DNA from: Candidatus Coprenecus pullistercoris
Lineage (GTDB): Bacteria > Bacteroidota > Bacteroidia > Bacteroidales > UBA932
Direction of reading: 5' to 3'
NCBI GenBank assembly: GCA_019116965.1
Contig: DXAT01000037.1
Coordinates: forward strand, 1-64,000
DNA: 64,000 nucleotides
The notes beneath the pieces are model-generated. The model worked only from the letters and a program-made list of their open reading frames with translations. It searched no databases and was not told where the DNA came from. The position numbers and the translations under genes are program-made. Numbering within the stretch: the stretch's first letter is position 1; the number at the start of each line of letters is the position of its first letter. Positions 1-7,978 of the stretch are shown here, piece after piece.

Positions 1-1
1 G

Positions 2-160
2 TTCGATATCATCAAGAAGAGCGGCTCGTGGTTCAGCTACGGTGAGTCCAGGCTGGCCCAGGGCCGTGATGCGGTCAAGAAACTGCTTATGGACAATCCG
101 GAGCTGACAGAGGAGATAGAGGGCAAGATCCGTGAGTCTATGAAGCACCTGGAAGACTAA
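2..160 (+). CDS. recA: RecA recombinase, C-terminal end (partial)
   Basis: The window opens inside this gene. Only the last 52 residues and the TAA stop are present. The visible part contains the family's C-terminal region: [20 protein letters not shown] near its start, followed by GRDAVKKLL and an acidic, helical tail ending in KHLED. RecA is the DNA-strand-exchange ATPase of homologous recombination and the SOS response. The ATPase core lies upstream of the window and cannot be checked. trpS follows after a 33-nt gap on the same strand. The identification rests on this short but characteristic tail. Confidence 0.9.
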   Translation, partial: FDIIKKSGSWFSYGESRLAQGRDAVKKLLMDNPELTEEIEGKIRESMKHLED

Positions 161-193
161 GTTTAACATTTAAACAGAAACTGACACTACGAT

Positions 194-1243
194 ATGCAGA
201 CAGTATTAAGCGGTATCCGCTCCACAGGACATCTTCACCTGGGCAACTATTTCGGTGCCCTCCGCAATTTCGTGAGGATACAGGACGATTACAACTGTTA
301 TTATTTCATAGCGGACCTGCATTCGCTGACCACTCATCCGCACCCGGATGATTTTCACGCCAATGTAAGGACTATCCTGGCAGAGTATCTGGCCGCCGGT
401 CTGGATCCGGAGAAGGTTACGATATTCGTGCAGAGCGACGTGCCCGAGGTGAGCGAGCTTTATGTGCTTCTGAACATGATATCCTACAAAGGCGAGCTGG
501 AGCGTACCACCACCTTCAAGGATAAAGTGCGTCTGGCCAAGGCAAAGGCCCGCAATGTCCGTCTGGAAGATGTCGCGGAGGATGACCACAACGACGAGGG
601 CATCAACATCAGCGCCGGCCTTCTGACCTATCCGGTTCTGATGGCCGCCGATATCCTGATTCACCGTGCGGATTTCGTGCCGGTCGGCAAGGATCAGGAG
701 CAGCACTTGGAGTACGCCAGGGTTCTTGCCCGCCGTTTCAACAATATGTATGGCGAGGAGGTCTTCACTGAGCCGAGGGCTTTCAACTTCGGAAGCGGTC
801 TTATCAAGGTTCCCGGCCTGGACAGCAGCGGAAAGATGGGCAAGAGCGAGGGCAACGGCATCTATCTCTACGATGATGAGAAGACCATCACCAAGAAAGT
901 GATGAAGGCCCTGACGGACAGCGGTCCCGTGAAGCCTAACAGTCCTATGCCCGAGTGCATAGAAAACCTCTTTACCCTTATGGCGCTTGTGTCCGAACCG
1001 TCCACTGTAGAGTACTTCAGGGAAAGGTGGAACGACTGCTCGATCCGTTACGGAGACCTCAAGAAGCAGCTTGCAGCCGACATATGCAAGGTGACTCTGC
1101 CGATCCGTGAGCGTATCGACGCCATCTACAACGATGACGCTTATCTGCACCGTGTGGTGACGGAGGGACGCGACAAAGCACGCGCATCTGCGTCGGCGAC
1201 CCTGTCTCTCGCACGCAAGGCTATGGGTTTTAAGGTTTTCTGA
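194..1243 (+). CDS. trpS: Tryptophanyl-tRNA synthetase
   Basis: A 349-residue class I aminoacyl-tRNA synthetase that charges tRNA-Trp in the cytoplasm. The N-terminus carries the HIGH-type ATP-binding motif as HLGN (residues 15-18), inside the TrpS signature SGIRSTGHLHLGNY. The second class I motif, the KMSKS loop, reads KMGKS at about residues 214-218. The length fits bacterial TrpS. The ATG at 194 is the only start giving a complete N-terminus. cutC starts 4 nt after the stop, so the two are probably cotranscribed. Nothing looks damaged. Confidence 0.97.
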   Translation: MQTVLSGIRSTGHLHLGNYFGALRNFVRIQDDYNCYYFIADLHSLTTHPHPDDFHANVRTILAEYLAAGLDPEKVTIFVQSDVPEVSELYVLLNMISYKGELERTTTFKDKVRLAKAKARNVRLEDVAEDDHNDEGINISAGLLTYPVLMAADILIHRADFVPVGKDQEQHLEYARVLARRFNNMYGEEVFTEPRAFNFGSGLIKVPGLDSSGKMGKSEGNGIYLYDDEKTITKKVMKALTDSGPVKPNSPMPECIENLFTLMALVSEPSTVEYFRERWNDCSIRYGDLKKQLAADICKVTLPIRERIDAIYNDDAYLHRVVTEGRDKARASASATLSLARKAMGFKVF

Positions 1244-1247
1244 TAGT

Positions 1248-1997
1248 ATGAACAGTTATACCATAGAGATATGCGCTCCGTCCTACGAGAGTGCGCTGGC
1301 AGCTCAAAGAGGCGGTGCTGCGAGGATAGAGCTTTGCTCCGAGCTGGATGCCGGAGGCGTGACTCCTTCTTTCGGCCTTATTCAGGGTGTCAGGGCTGCC
1401 CTGACGATAGCCGTCAATGTGCTGGTCAGGCCACGGTCCGGAGATTTTCTGTATTCTTCCTATGAGGTGGAGACAGTTACGAGGGATATCGCTCTTTGTG
1501 CCCAGGCCGGAGTCCAGGGCGTCGTGGTCGGTGCGTTGACTCCTGAGGCGAAGGTGGAGCGGACGGCTGCAGCCGAATGGCTCAGGGAGGCCAGGCGGCA
1601 CGGACTGTCCGCTACATTCCACAGGGCTATAGACTGTACGGACAATATTCTGGATGCTCTGGAAGAAGTGGCCTCGCTCGGTTATGACCGCGTGCTTACT
1701 TCCGGCGGCTGTCCGACTGCATGGGAAGGCCGGGAGACAATTGCCCGGATGCAGGCTATGATGTCCAACCATACCGGCAGTTCCCGCAAGCCTTTGATAA
1801 TCATGCCGGGTTCAGGTATCAATCCCGACAATATCCGGAATCTTGCTATGCTGACCGGAGTCAGTGAACTGCATCTGTCGGCCACAAAACATCATAAGTC
1901 AGGTATGAGAGTTCTCGGCGGCATAGCAAAGGAGGAGACGGTCGTCCACAGCGATGAGGATACCATCCGCCGTGCCGTAACTGCCCTTCACAAGTAG
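1248..1997 (+). CDS. cutC: CutC family protein
   Basis: A 249-residue single-domain TIM-barrel protein of the CutC family. The family signature is near the N-terminus: ICAPSYESALAAQRGGA, then IELCSELDAGGVTPS. Later landmarks include ATFHRAID and the GSGIN segment near residue 190. CutC was named for copper homeostasis in E. coli, but its biochemical role is not firmly established, so the name is a family label only. It lies 4 nt downstream of trpS. A hairpin at 2062-2098 follows and probably ends the transcript. Confidence 0.93.
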   Translation: MNSYTIEICAPSYESALAAQRGGAARIELCSELDAGGVTPSFGLIQGVRAALTIAVNVLVRPRSGDFLYSSYEVETVTRDIALCAQAGVQGVVVGALTPEAKVERTAAAEWLREARRHGLSATFHRAIDCTDNILDALEEVASLGYDRVLTSGGCPTAWEGRETIARMQAMMSNHTGSSRKPLIIMPGSGINPDNIRNLAMLTGVSELHLSATKHHKSGMRVLGGIAKEETVVHSDEDTIRRAVTALHK

Positions 1998-2061
1998 GCT
2001 TTGTCGGGAAAGACCGGGATTCGCGGATTTTCCATAAAACTGCTGCGAGAACACCATAAAG

Positions 2062-2098
2062 AAAGGGCAGACCCATTCAGAGACAGGGCCTGCCCTTT
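2062..2098. terminator. Bidirectional intrinsic terminator between cutC and a convergent lipoprotein gene
   Basis: A GC-rich inverted repeat pairs AAAGGGCAG with CTGCCCTTT. It has a run of T on the plus strand and A residues on the other side. It sits between the convergent ends of cutC (1997) and the minus-strand lipoprotein gene (2135), so it could serve both. Confidence 0.7.
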
Positions 2099-2134
2099 TG
2101 TTCACACAGTCTAAGTAAGCGGCCGGAATGTGTG

Positions 2135-3217
2135 TCAATACGAGATGGAGACATAGGTGATGTCCGGATCCATGGACTCGCGGTCAGTCTCTACCGGCGC
2201 CTCGTACTCATAGCTGACAGCTTCGTGACGGTAGTACTTCTTTCCGTCACGGATGACATATCCTTCTGGGTCTACAACTGTGATGGTATAGTCCTGAGAG
2301 TAGTATATCGTGTAATTGGGGACAGTCATGGTGATGTCGGTGAGTCTCTCTTTATCGTCGAACAGGTATTCGGCGTAAGATTCCTCATCGGCAACCACAT
2401 AACTGCTGTATTCCCGTGTGCGGGTTATACCGATAAGATCCTCGCTGATCCATTCCTCGATCGGCATATTCTCGGATGCGAGGTCGTTGGCGAAGTAGGT
2501 TGGGAAGACATAATCGGCACTCCCCGTCCCAAGTATGCCCAGGAATCCTACTGCACCGCCTATATAGGAACCGTAACCGGTGGTCAGTATCCAGTTGATG
2601 TCGATATTGGATTTGACTGCGTGTTCCGAATACATGAAAGGCACATCGTAATAATTGATGTATGAATTGACCATGTTGCCGTTTTCCCAAGTGTATTCCA
2701 CAGTATAGCTGTTGTAATCGTATTCGTCAGTGCCTTCCTCGCGGATAAGGCGGTCTTCGGCATCGTAGAAGAAAGTTATGGCCGTCTCGGACTCATCAGG
2801 ATAGCCGTATTCATCGTAATATTCATGGTATATGCCGCTTATTGCCTTGCCGGAGGCGTCAAGCGTAAGGTCTAAACTTATAGTGTCGTCGTAGAATCTT
2901 ACATGGCTGTCGGAGTATTCGATGTTGTAGTGATACAGGAATGTGTCTCCGTAGTCAGTTCCGTTCATATCCACGGCCACAGGCCTGTCCTGAGAGTCAT
3001 AGGTGAATCCCCAGTAGTGTTCGTCTCCCTCGTCGTTGCGGAAGGTGATGACATTGATGCGGTCGGTATTGTCTTCTGTTCCAGGGGTGTCCGGCTCTTC
3101 TGTGCCTGGCGTCTCAGTGCCTGGTTCTGCCGGATTGCCGGTGTCAGGGTCTTCAGCGCAGCTTACGGCAAACAGTGCGGCTGCGGCCATGATGCTTAGA
3201 AATGTTGTTTTTCTCAT
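2135..3217 (-). CDS. Putative lipoprotein of unknown function
   Basis: About 360 residues from the ATG at 3217. An in-frame ATG nine codons upstream is less likely because MRKTTFLSI begins a normal signal peptide. The signal ends in a lipobox (AALFAVSC), so the protein is probably lipidated and placed in the outer membrane or periplasm. A Pro/Glu/Thr-rich linker with GTE/PGTE repeats follows. The rest is beta-rich and rich in Tyr and Asp, with repeated segments such as TYDSQDRPVAV and FYDAEDRLIREEG that resemble the YD-like repeats of Bacteroidetes proteins of the DUF4595 type. No enzyme motif was seen. Its promoter carries the same 16-bp element as the promoter of the two-component operon upstream, so it may be a target of that system. 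Confidence 0.75.
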   Translation of the reverse strand: MRKTTFLSIMAAAALFAVSCAEDPDTGNPAEPGTETPGTEEPDTPGTEDNTDRINVITFRNDEGDEHYWGFTYDSQDRPVAVDMNGTDYGDTFLYHYNIEYSDSHVRFYDDTISLDLTLDASGKAISGIYHEYYDEYGYPDESETAITFFYDAEDRLIREEGTDEYDYNSYTVEYTWENGNMVNSYINYYDVPFMYSEHAVKSNIDINWILTTGYGSYIGGAVGFLGILGTGSADYVFPTYFANDLASENMPIEEWISEDLIGITRTREYSSYVVADEESYAEYLFDDKERLTDITMTVPNYTIYYSQDYTITVVDPEGYVIRDGKKYYRHEAVSYEYEAPVETDRESMDPDITYVSISY

Positions 3218-3241
3218 ACTTTGACAGATTTGTATTTTCTG

Positions 3242-3290
3242 CAAAGTACGGCATAATAGTGTGCGGTGTCAATTACGGAAAACCGTGATT
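3242..3290 (-). promoter_or_regulatory. Promoter of the lipoprotein gene with a 16-bp operator-like element
   Basis: On the minus strand this holds AATCACGGTTTTCCGT (3290-3275), then 29 nt, then TTTG of a -7-like box (GTACTTTG). Within the element ACGG-TTTT-CCGT forms an inverted repeat. The same 16 bases occur at 5775-5760, with exactly 29 nt to the TTTG of that promoter. The centre falls near -44 if TTTG is the -7 box, a usual position for an activator. Confidence 0.55.
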
Positions 3291-3301
3291 TTGGCACTCT
3301 C

Positions 3302-3925
3302 TCAAAGCATCTTCTTGAGGTGGGCCGGCGGGATGAGTCCGAGGGAGACGGCCTTCATCACCATGTCGGCGGCGTTAGAGGCATCGAGTTTGCGCATAAG
3401 GTGGCTGCGGTGGGATTCTACGGTGTTTATGGAGATGAACAGCCGCTTCGCAATGCTTTGTGAGTCCAGACCGTCGGCAATGAGCCTGAGCACTTCCAGT
3501 TCCTTGGACGATACGCCCGGCCCGGTGCCGGGCTGATATGAGGACGGCAGGCCCTCAAGTACATTCCTTACGGTCTGTACCAGTGCGGATGAGTCCACGG
3601 ATTTGAATACGATGCCGTCCACGGCGCACTGCCGCAGGCGGTTCATCGCCCATATCTCCTCGTGGACGGTATTGACGACAATCTTTATTCCGGGAGAGAT
3701 TCCGCGCAGCCGTTCTATCAGGTCAAATCCGGACATATCGGGCAGTTCCAGATCCAGTATGGCCAGGCCTATGTCGTGACTGACCGCAGCATCTACGGCC
3801 CGTCGTCCGTCTGCGGCAGTCAGGAGTTCCGCTTCTTTGAAATGTTCCCTGAGGACGGCAGTCATGCCCTTCAGCACCAGGTCGTGGTCATCGACCAGTA
3901 GGATAGTCATAGTCCTGTTGCTCAT
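3302..3925 (-). CDS. LuxR/NarL-family response regulator
   Basis: A 207-residue two-domain regulator. The receiver domain (about residues 6-122) shows the acidic pair D12-D13 and the phospho-acceptor D58 in AILDLELPDMSG. A GxGPGVSSKE linker leads to a LuxR-type helix-turn-helix (about 143-205) with the signature SKELEVLRLIADG, then SIAKRLFISINTVESHRSHL. It should be phosphorylated by the kinase encoded 5 nt upstream (3931-5700) and then bind DNA. The two genes are almost certainly one operon. The shared 16-bp element upstream of the kinase gene and of the downstream lipoprotein gene is the natural candidate for its binding site; this is inference. Confidence 0.93.
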   Translation of the reverse strand: MSNRTMTILLVDDHDLVLKGMTAVLREHFKEAELLTAADGRRAVDAAVSHDIGLAILDLELPDMSGFDLIERLRGISPGIKIVVNTVHEEIWAMNRLRQCAVDGIVFKSVDSSALVQTVRNVLEGLPSSYQPGTGPGVSSKELEVLRLIADGLDSQSIAKRLFISINTVESHRSHLMRKLDASNAADMVMKAVSLGLIPPAHLKKML

Positions 3926-3930
3926 AATGT

Positions 3931-5700
3931 TTATAAAATATTCAAAGGTACGTCAAGCTTGAATACATTTGTCCTGCCGGAGGAGGAATACGAGATGACG
4001 GCTTCTATTGACTTTGCTCTTTCGGACATTACATTCAGACCGATTCCGCCTTTGGCCTGAATGTCGGGCTCAAAAGGCTTTCCGTCATCGGATACAGTAA
4101 GCGACAGTGATTCCGCATTGAGTCTGAGCTCCGCATCAAGCCTGTCAGCTCCCGAATGCTTTATTATATTGCCCATGTGTTCCTGGAATATTCTGTAAAC
4201 TTCGTATGAGATACGGTCGGGTATCTGATTCCATGTCATGTCTCCCTCTAGTACGGCCTTGAACTGAATCGATGCTTTTGTCTGGGTTCTGAACCGGTCA
4301 GCGTACATTTGCATTACTTCCTCGATGTCAGCGAAGCTGAATTGCGGAGGCATCATGTCGTGTGAGATGGTACGGACTTCACTGCGCAGGTTCTCGAGGA
4401 GTGAGAGCACCTTGTCCTGTTCAGGACCACCTGAGCCAACGGAAGAAAGCTGCATGCCTATGCCGAGCAAGTCGTTGCACACTCCGTCGTGCAGATCACG
4501 GGCTATTCTTGCCCTTTCTTTTTCCAGTCCGTCTATGTATTTCCGGGCAAGCCGCAGTTCCTCCACCTTTTTCAGATGTCTGCGTCTGTATGCCACTGTC
4601 AGGACAACACCAGCCAGAACCGCGACCAGCGTCGTTGCGATGATGATCCATGTCTGCATGGCCGCCCGGTTTTTTAGGGATTCCTGTTCCAGCCTGAAGA
4701 TTTCCAGTTCCTTTTCGGCCGCTCCGTATTTCGCAGACCATTCCGAAACCTGGGCTGTGATGTCCGCATTGTAGATACTGTCGAGTATGCTGTATGCCCG
4801 CTCATAGCATTGTCCGGCGTTTTCCCATTGTCCCAATGCCATATAGTTGCGGGCCATGGCCATGTATCCGGCATCCTCCACTACGGAGGAGTTGCTTCCG
4901 GAGGCCGAAAGCAGTTTGCGGTATATGGCGTTGCTTTCGGCATAGTGCCCGAGGTTGCTGAGTACGGCTGCCTGCGTCTCACGGAATCCCAGAACTTCCA
5001 CTGAATTCTCGGGTAGTCCTTCTGATGCTTTCTCCGCAAGTTTCATGTAATACTCTACTGAGTCAGTCTCTCCGGCGAGATTGAACATGGAGGTGATAAT
5101 GGTCAGGGCTGAGAGCTGCTTGTCAGGCAGACCGCTCTCTTCAGCCTTGGATACCGCGGTGCGCAGGGCTGCGGCGCTTTTGGGGAAATTCCCGTTGCGG
5201 GCGTAGATGCCTCCGGCATTGGTCGAGGCGTACATAATAGTCTCTATGTCCTTGGAACCGTCTGCCAGGGCCATGGCCTTGTCAGCATATTGTTCAGCCT
5301 CCTTGTCCCGTCCCATGAAAGTGTATAGGATAGCCGTGCTTGTCAGCAGGCTGATCTGCTCGGTCAGGGCCTCGGTCGATTTCTTGTTGCGGATTATGTT
5401 CCATGCTGCATTGTAATAGTAAAGTGTGGAGTCCAGCATGGACTTGCGCCTGTAGCAGATGCCTATTGATTGAAGTATGCCACTGTACATCAGCGAGTCC
5501 TCTTCGGAGGAGACAACCTGTTCGGCAGTATGTGCCGCATCCATCCACAGGCGGATGCTGCGGTCTATATCCCCTTCACTGAAACTGGCTTCGGCAAGAC
5601 TGTCCAGATAGAATAATTTACCGAAACTTTCCTCAGTTCCGGCTCTCAGAGAAAAAACTGCGGCTGCTGTCAGCAGTAGCCCTGTGATGATTCTGCGCAT
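3931..5700 (-). CDS. TPR-containing sensor histidine kinase (NarX/DesK type)
   Basis: 589 residues from the ATG at 5700. An upstream in-frame start adds 13 residues, but MRRIITGLLLTAAAVFSLRAG is a good signal peptide. Residues about 25-330 are helical TPR-like repeats (YYNAAWNIIR, AEQYADKAMALA, YAESNAIYRKLL) that should lie in the periplasm. One membrane segment follows (TWIIIATTLVAVLAGVVLTV). The cytoplasmic part has a HisKA_3 box ARDLHDGVCNDLLG with the phosphorylated His at about residue 404. The HATPase domain has its N-box region near EHMGNIIKHSGA and the G-box GGIGLNVMSERA. It pairs with the LuxR-type regulator next to it. The signal sensed is unknown. Confidence 0.92.
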   Translation of the reverse strand: MRRIITGLLLTAAAVFSLRAGTEESFGKLFYLDSLAEASFSEGDIDRSIRLWMDAAHTAEQVVSSEEDSLMYSGILQSIGICYRRKSMLDSTLYYYNAAWNIIRNKKSTEALTEQISLLTSTAILYTFMGRDKEAEQYADKAMALADGSKDIETIMYASTNAGGIYARNGNFPKSAAALRTAVSKAEESGLPDKQLSALTIITSMFNLAGETDSVEYYMKLAEKASEGLPENSVEVLGFRETQAAVLSNLGHYAESNAIYRKLLSASGSNSSVVEDAGYMAMARNYMALGQWENAGQCYERAYSILDSIYNADITAQVSEWSAKYGAAEKELEIFRLEQESLKNRAAMQTWIIIATTLVAVLAGVVLTVAYRRRHLKKVEELRLARKYIDGLEKERARIARDLHDGVCNDLLGIGMQLSSVGSGGPEQDKVLSLLENLRSEVRTISHDMMPPQFSFADIEEVMQMYADRFRTQTKASIQFKAVLEGDMTWNQIPDRISYEVYRIFQEHMGNIIKHSGADRLDAELRLNAESLSLTVSDDGKPFEPDIQAKGGIGLNVMSERAKSIEAVISYSSSGRTNVFKLDVPLNIL

Positions 5701-5726
5701 ATATCGGTACCTTGCGATAATTGCCG

Positions 5727-5775
5727 CAAATATACGCAAATCCGGTATAAGGGTATATAACGGAAAACCGTGATT
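5727..5775 (-). promoter_or_regulatory. Promoter of the TPR-kinase/LuxR operon with a 16-bp operator-like element
   Basis: On the minus strand the -7 box TATATTTG lies at 5734-5727, 26 nt before the kinase ATG. Upstream is AATCACGGTTTTCCGT (5775-5760), identical to 3290-3275. The interval to TTTG is 29 nt in both. The element overlaps the stop codon of the OmpR-type regulator gene. Confidence 0.6.
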
Positions 5776-6487
5776 ATTGCGTTCGGAACTGTATGCAGAG
5801 CCGGTATCCGATGCCTCTTATGCTGGTGATGGAGACGGAGGGGTCTGCTGCCAGGCGTTTGCGCAGGCGGGTGATGTGTACATTGAGACTGCGGGTCGTG
5901 AAATAATCATTGCCGTTCCAGATATTTTTGAGAATGATCGGATTGGGAACGGTCTCGCCTATGTGTGAGGACAGCAGGAACAGCAGCGCCGCCTCCCTGG
6001 ACGGGAGGACGGTGCTGTTGCCGTCCATGCTGAGTGTACCGGTGGCAGGATCAAATGTGAATCTGCCCAATGTGACGGGCAGTCCCGTCTGCATTGGGTC
6101 TGTCTCCTGATGTCTGTGGCCCAGGAGTGAGTGGATGCGGACTATCAGTTCGCTTATGGCGAACGGCTTGCGGATATAGTCTCCGGCTCCGAGCTCAAAG
6201 CCGCGGACGACATCCTCTGCATCGGAACGGGCGGACAAGAACAGTACCGGAACAGCCGAGCCGCTCTCCCGCAATTTCCTGACAAAGGTATATCCGTCCA
6301 TAACCGGCATCATGATATCGGTCACCACGATCTCCGGACGGAAATCCGGCACGGCCCTGAGACCGTCGGCTCCGTTACCGGCGCATCTTACCTCGAATCC
6401 CTTTTCCGAGAGTGTTTCTGAGATGATGCCGGCCAGGTCGGTCTCGTCTTCTACGAGCAGCAGCCGTATTTTACCTTTGTCATCCAT
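5774..6487 (-). CDS. OmpR/PhoB-family response regulator
   Basis: A 237-residue regulator. The receiver domain (about 7-120) has the acidic pair E13-D14, the phospho-acceptor D57 in VVTDIMMPVMDG, and K in YIRKPF. The C-terminal winged helix (about 140-235) shows LPSREAALLFLL, then RSLNVHITRLRKRL and the ISSIRGIGYRL-type ending (SITSIRGIGYRLCI). It starts 4 nt after the stop of the kinase gene at 6492-7922 and is surely its partner. The arrangement resembles the RprX/RprY-type pairs of Bacteroides, but no orthology is claimed. Confidence 0.94.
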   Translation of the reverse strand: MDDKGKIRLLLVEDETDLAGIISETLSEKGFEVRCAGNGADGLRAVPDFRPEIVVTDIMMPVMDGYTFVRKLRESGSAVPVLFLSARSDAEDVVRGFELGAGDYIRKPFAISELIVRIHSLLGHRHQETDPMQTGLPVTLGRFTFDPATGTLSMDGNSTVLPSREAALLFLLSSHIGETVPNPIILKNIWNGNDYFTTRSLNVHITRLRKRLAADPSVSITSIRGIGYRLCIQFRTQ

Positions 6488-6491
6488 GACC

Positions 6492-7922
6492 TCATGCGTT
6501 TTTCGTGGAATTGTCCGGCAGCCTTATGCTGAATACGGAGCCGTGTCTGTCCGCGGCTTCAGAGACACTGATGGTGCCCCCGTGTCTTTCTATTACGAGG
6601 CGGCTGTAGTAAAGCCCTATGCCGAAGCCCTTGACATTGTGTATGTCTCCGGAAGGAATACGATAGTATTTTTCGAATATGCGGCTGCGCTGTGAGGCCG
6701 GGATGCCAATGCCGTTGTCTTCTATGTCTATGCGTGCTCCGCCCTCAGGAAGCTGTCGCAGACGCACTGTGACATTAGGGGCGGTTGCGCAGTATTTGAC
6801 CGCATTGTCCAGGATGTTGGAAATGGCTGCGGAAAGATGGAATCGGTCGGCCGGGATGCAGACATCGCAGTCGGGATATTCTTCGGTGACAGTGACTCCG
6901 GTTTTGGCGAACATTACGGTCAGATCCGAGCAGAGACGGTGCAGTAACACTTTCATGTTGCATACTTCCGTCTTCAGTACGAGATCGTCCTGTTCCTGCA
7001 GGGAAATGTCCAGTAGCCGTCCGACCATTCCCGACAGCGTGCCGAGCTGGTCGTGGATGATGTTGATGTATCTGCGCCTGCGCTCCGGATCTTCGTCTGC
7101 CGAGTATTCAAGCAGGGCCTCACTGGCAGCCGATGCGGCTGCTATCGGGGTCTTGAGTTCGTGCGTGATGTTGTGGGTCAGGTCACGGCGTATCTCGCCG
7201 AGCGTTTTCTGGCGGAATACGGTACGCAGCAGATAGATGTACGAGAAGCACAGTATCACGGCTATCAGGCAGATACTTGCGATGATGCCGCTCATCCGGC
7301 GCAGAAAGCCGGAACCGGGGTTTTCCACCCGAACCGTGCAGACGACATATGGTTTGGTGAAGCTGGTGACGGAGAACTCAAGGGGATGTTCTATCGGAAT
7401 GTCATCGGAGTATATGATCCGTCCTGTCCGGGTGTCCGTGTCGGCTGCTTTGACGGCTATGGTGATGGAACTGTTTGGGAATGAACCGAGATTGTCAATC
7501 CTGTCGTAGAAAGCGGCCAAAAAAGCCACTGTCTCGAATCCGGTGGCGGAGTCCGTGGGCTCGGTTATCGCAGCGAGTCTCTCACCTGTCTCCTGGCTTA
7601 TGCCGCTTAGTTTGTAGACAGTGATCGATGCTATTTGCTCCGCATTGCGTGAAAGTAAGTCTTTTGGAAACATAAGCGGCTCTTTTGTGGAGTCCGTGCC
7701 TATTAAGGTCGCGGTGATACCGTTATGTTCCGATGCGGAAATGTGGTCATCCATTTCCTTCTGACGGGCCTTGTTAAGGGCGGACTCAACTGTTGCTGCG
7801 AACTCTTCCTGCCTGTCCCGATAGGTGCTGATCACCCATACTGTGGCAAGCGTAATGGCCGCGGCCAGTGCGGCTGTGGCAATGACGGTGACTGCCAGAA
7901 ATGATTTTTTGCTGTTGTTCAT
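6492..7922 (-). CDS. Membrane sensor histidine kinase
   Basis: A 476-residue two-transmembrane kinase. TM1 is near residues 8-30, followed by a periplasmic sensor of about 180 residues. TM2 is near 210-232 (GIIASICLIAVILCFSYIYL). The HisKA H-box reads NITHELKTPIAAA, with the phosphorylated His near residue 255. HATPase motifs are the N-box ISNILDNAVKYC, the G1 box DNGIGIPASQ and the G2 box GFGIGLYYSRLV. Kinase then regulator is the transcription order, with a 4-nt gap. A -7 box lies at 7955-7948. The periplasmic domain has no recognised fold, so the stimulus is unknown. Confidence 0.93.
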   Translation of the reverse strand: MNNSKKSFLAVTVIATAALAAAITLATVWVISTYRDRQEEFAATVESALNKARQKEMDDHISASEHNGITATLIGTDSTKEPLMFPKDLLSRNAEQIASITVYKLSGISQETGERLAAITEPTDSATGFETVAFLAAFYDRIDNLGSFPNSSITIAVKAADTDTRTGRIIYSDDIPIEHPLEFSVTSFTKPYVVCTVRVENPGSGFLRRMSGIIASICLIAVILCFSYIYLLRTVFRQKTLGEIRRDLTHNITHELKTPIAAASAASEALLEYSADEDPERRRRYINIIHDQLGTLSGMVGRLLDISLQEQDDLVLKTEVCNMKVLLHRLCSDLTVMFAKTGVTVTEEYPDCDVCIPADRFHLSAAISNILDNAVKYCATAPNVTVRLRQLPEGGARIDIEDNGIGIPASQRSRIFEKYYRIPSGDIHNVKGFGIGLYYSRLVIERHGGTISVSEAADRHGSVFSIRLPDNSTKNA

Positions 7923-7947
7923 AATGTCTGTGCTTTTGATTACACAG

Positions 7948-7955
7948 CAAAAATA
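7948..7955 (-). promoter_or_regulatory. -7 promoter box for the kinase/OmpR-type operon
   Basis: TATTTTTG on the minus strand matches the Bacteroidetes consensus TAnnTTTG. It ends 25 nt before the ATG at 7922. Confidence 0.5.
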
Positions 7956-7978
7956 CCTTTCCTTCCGCAGCCGGCCAA

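Noticed and set aside
161-175. Inverted repeat GTTTAA-CAT-TTAAAC between recA and trpS
   Set aside because: Short, AT-only stem with no T-run; too weak to call a terminator or operator.
206-1150. Long open frame antisense to trpS
   Set aside because: It has no family resemblance and lies wholly over a clear trpS; high-GC codon bias opens antisense frames here, as also over hppA and rpoB/rpoC.
2132-2665. Open frame opposite the first lipoprotein gene
   Set aside because: Mirror of the lipoprotein gene, which has a lipobox and signal peptide; no independent support.
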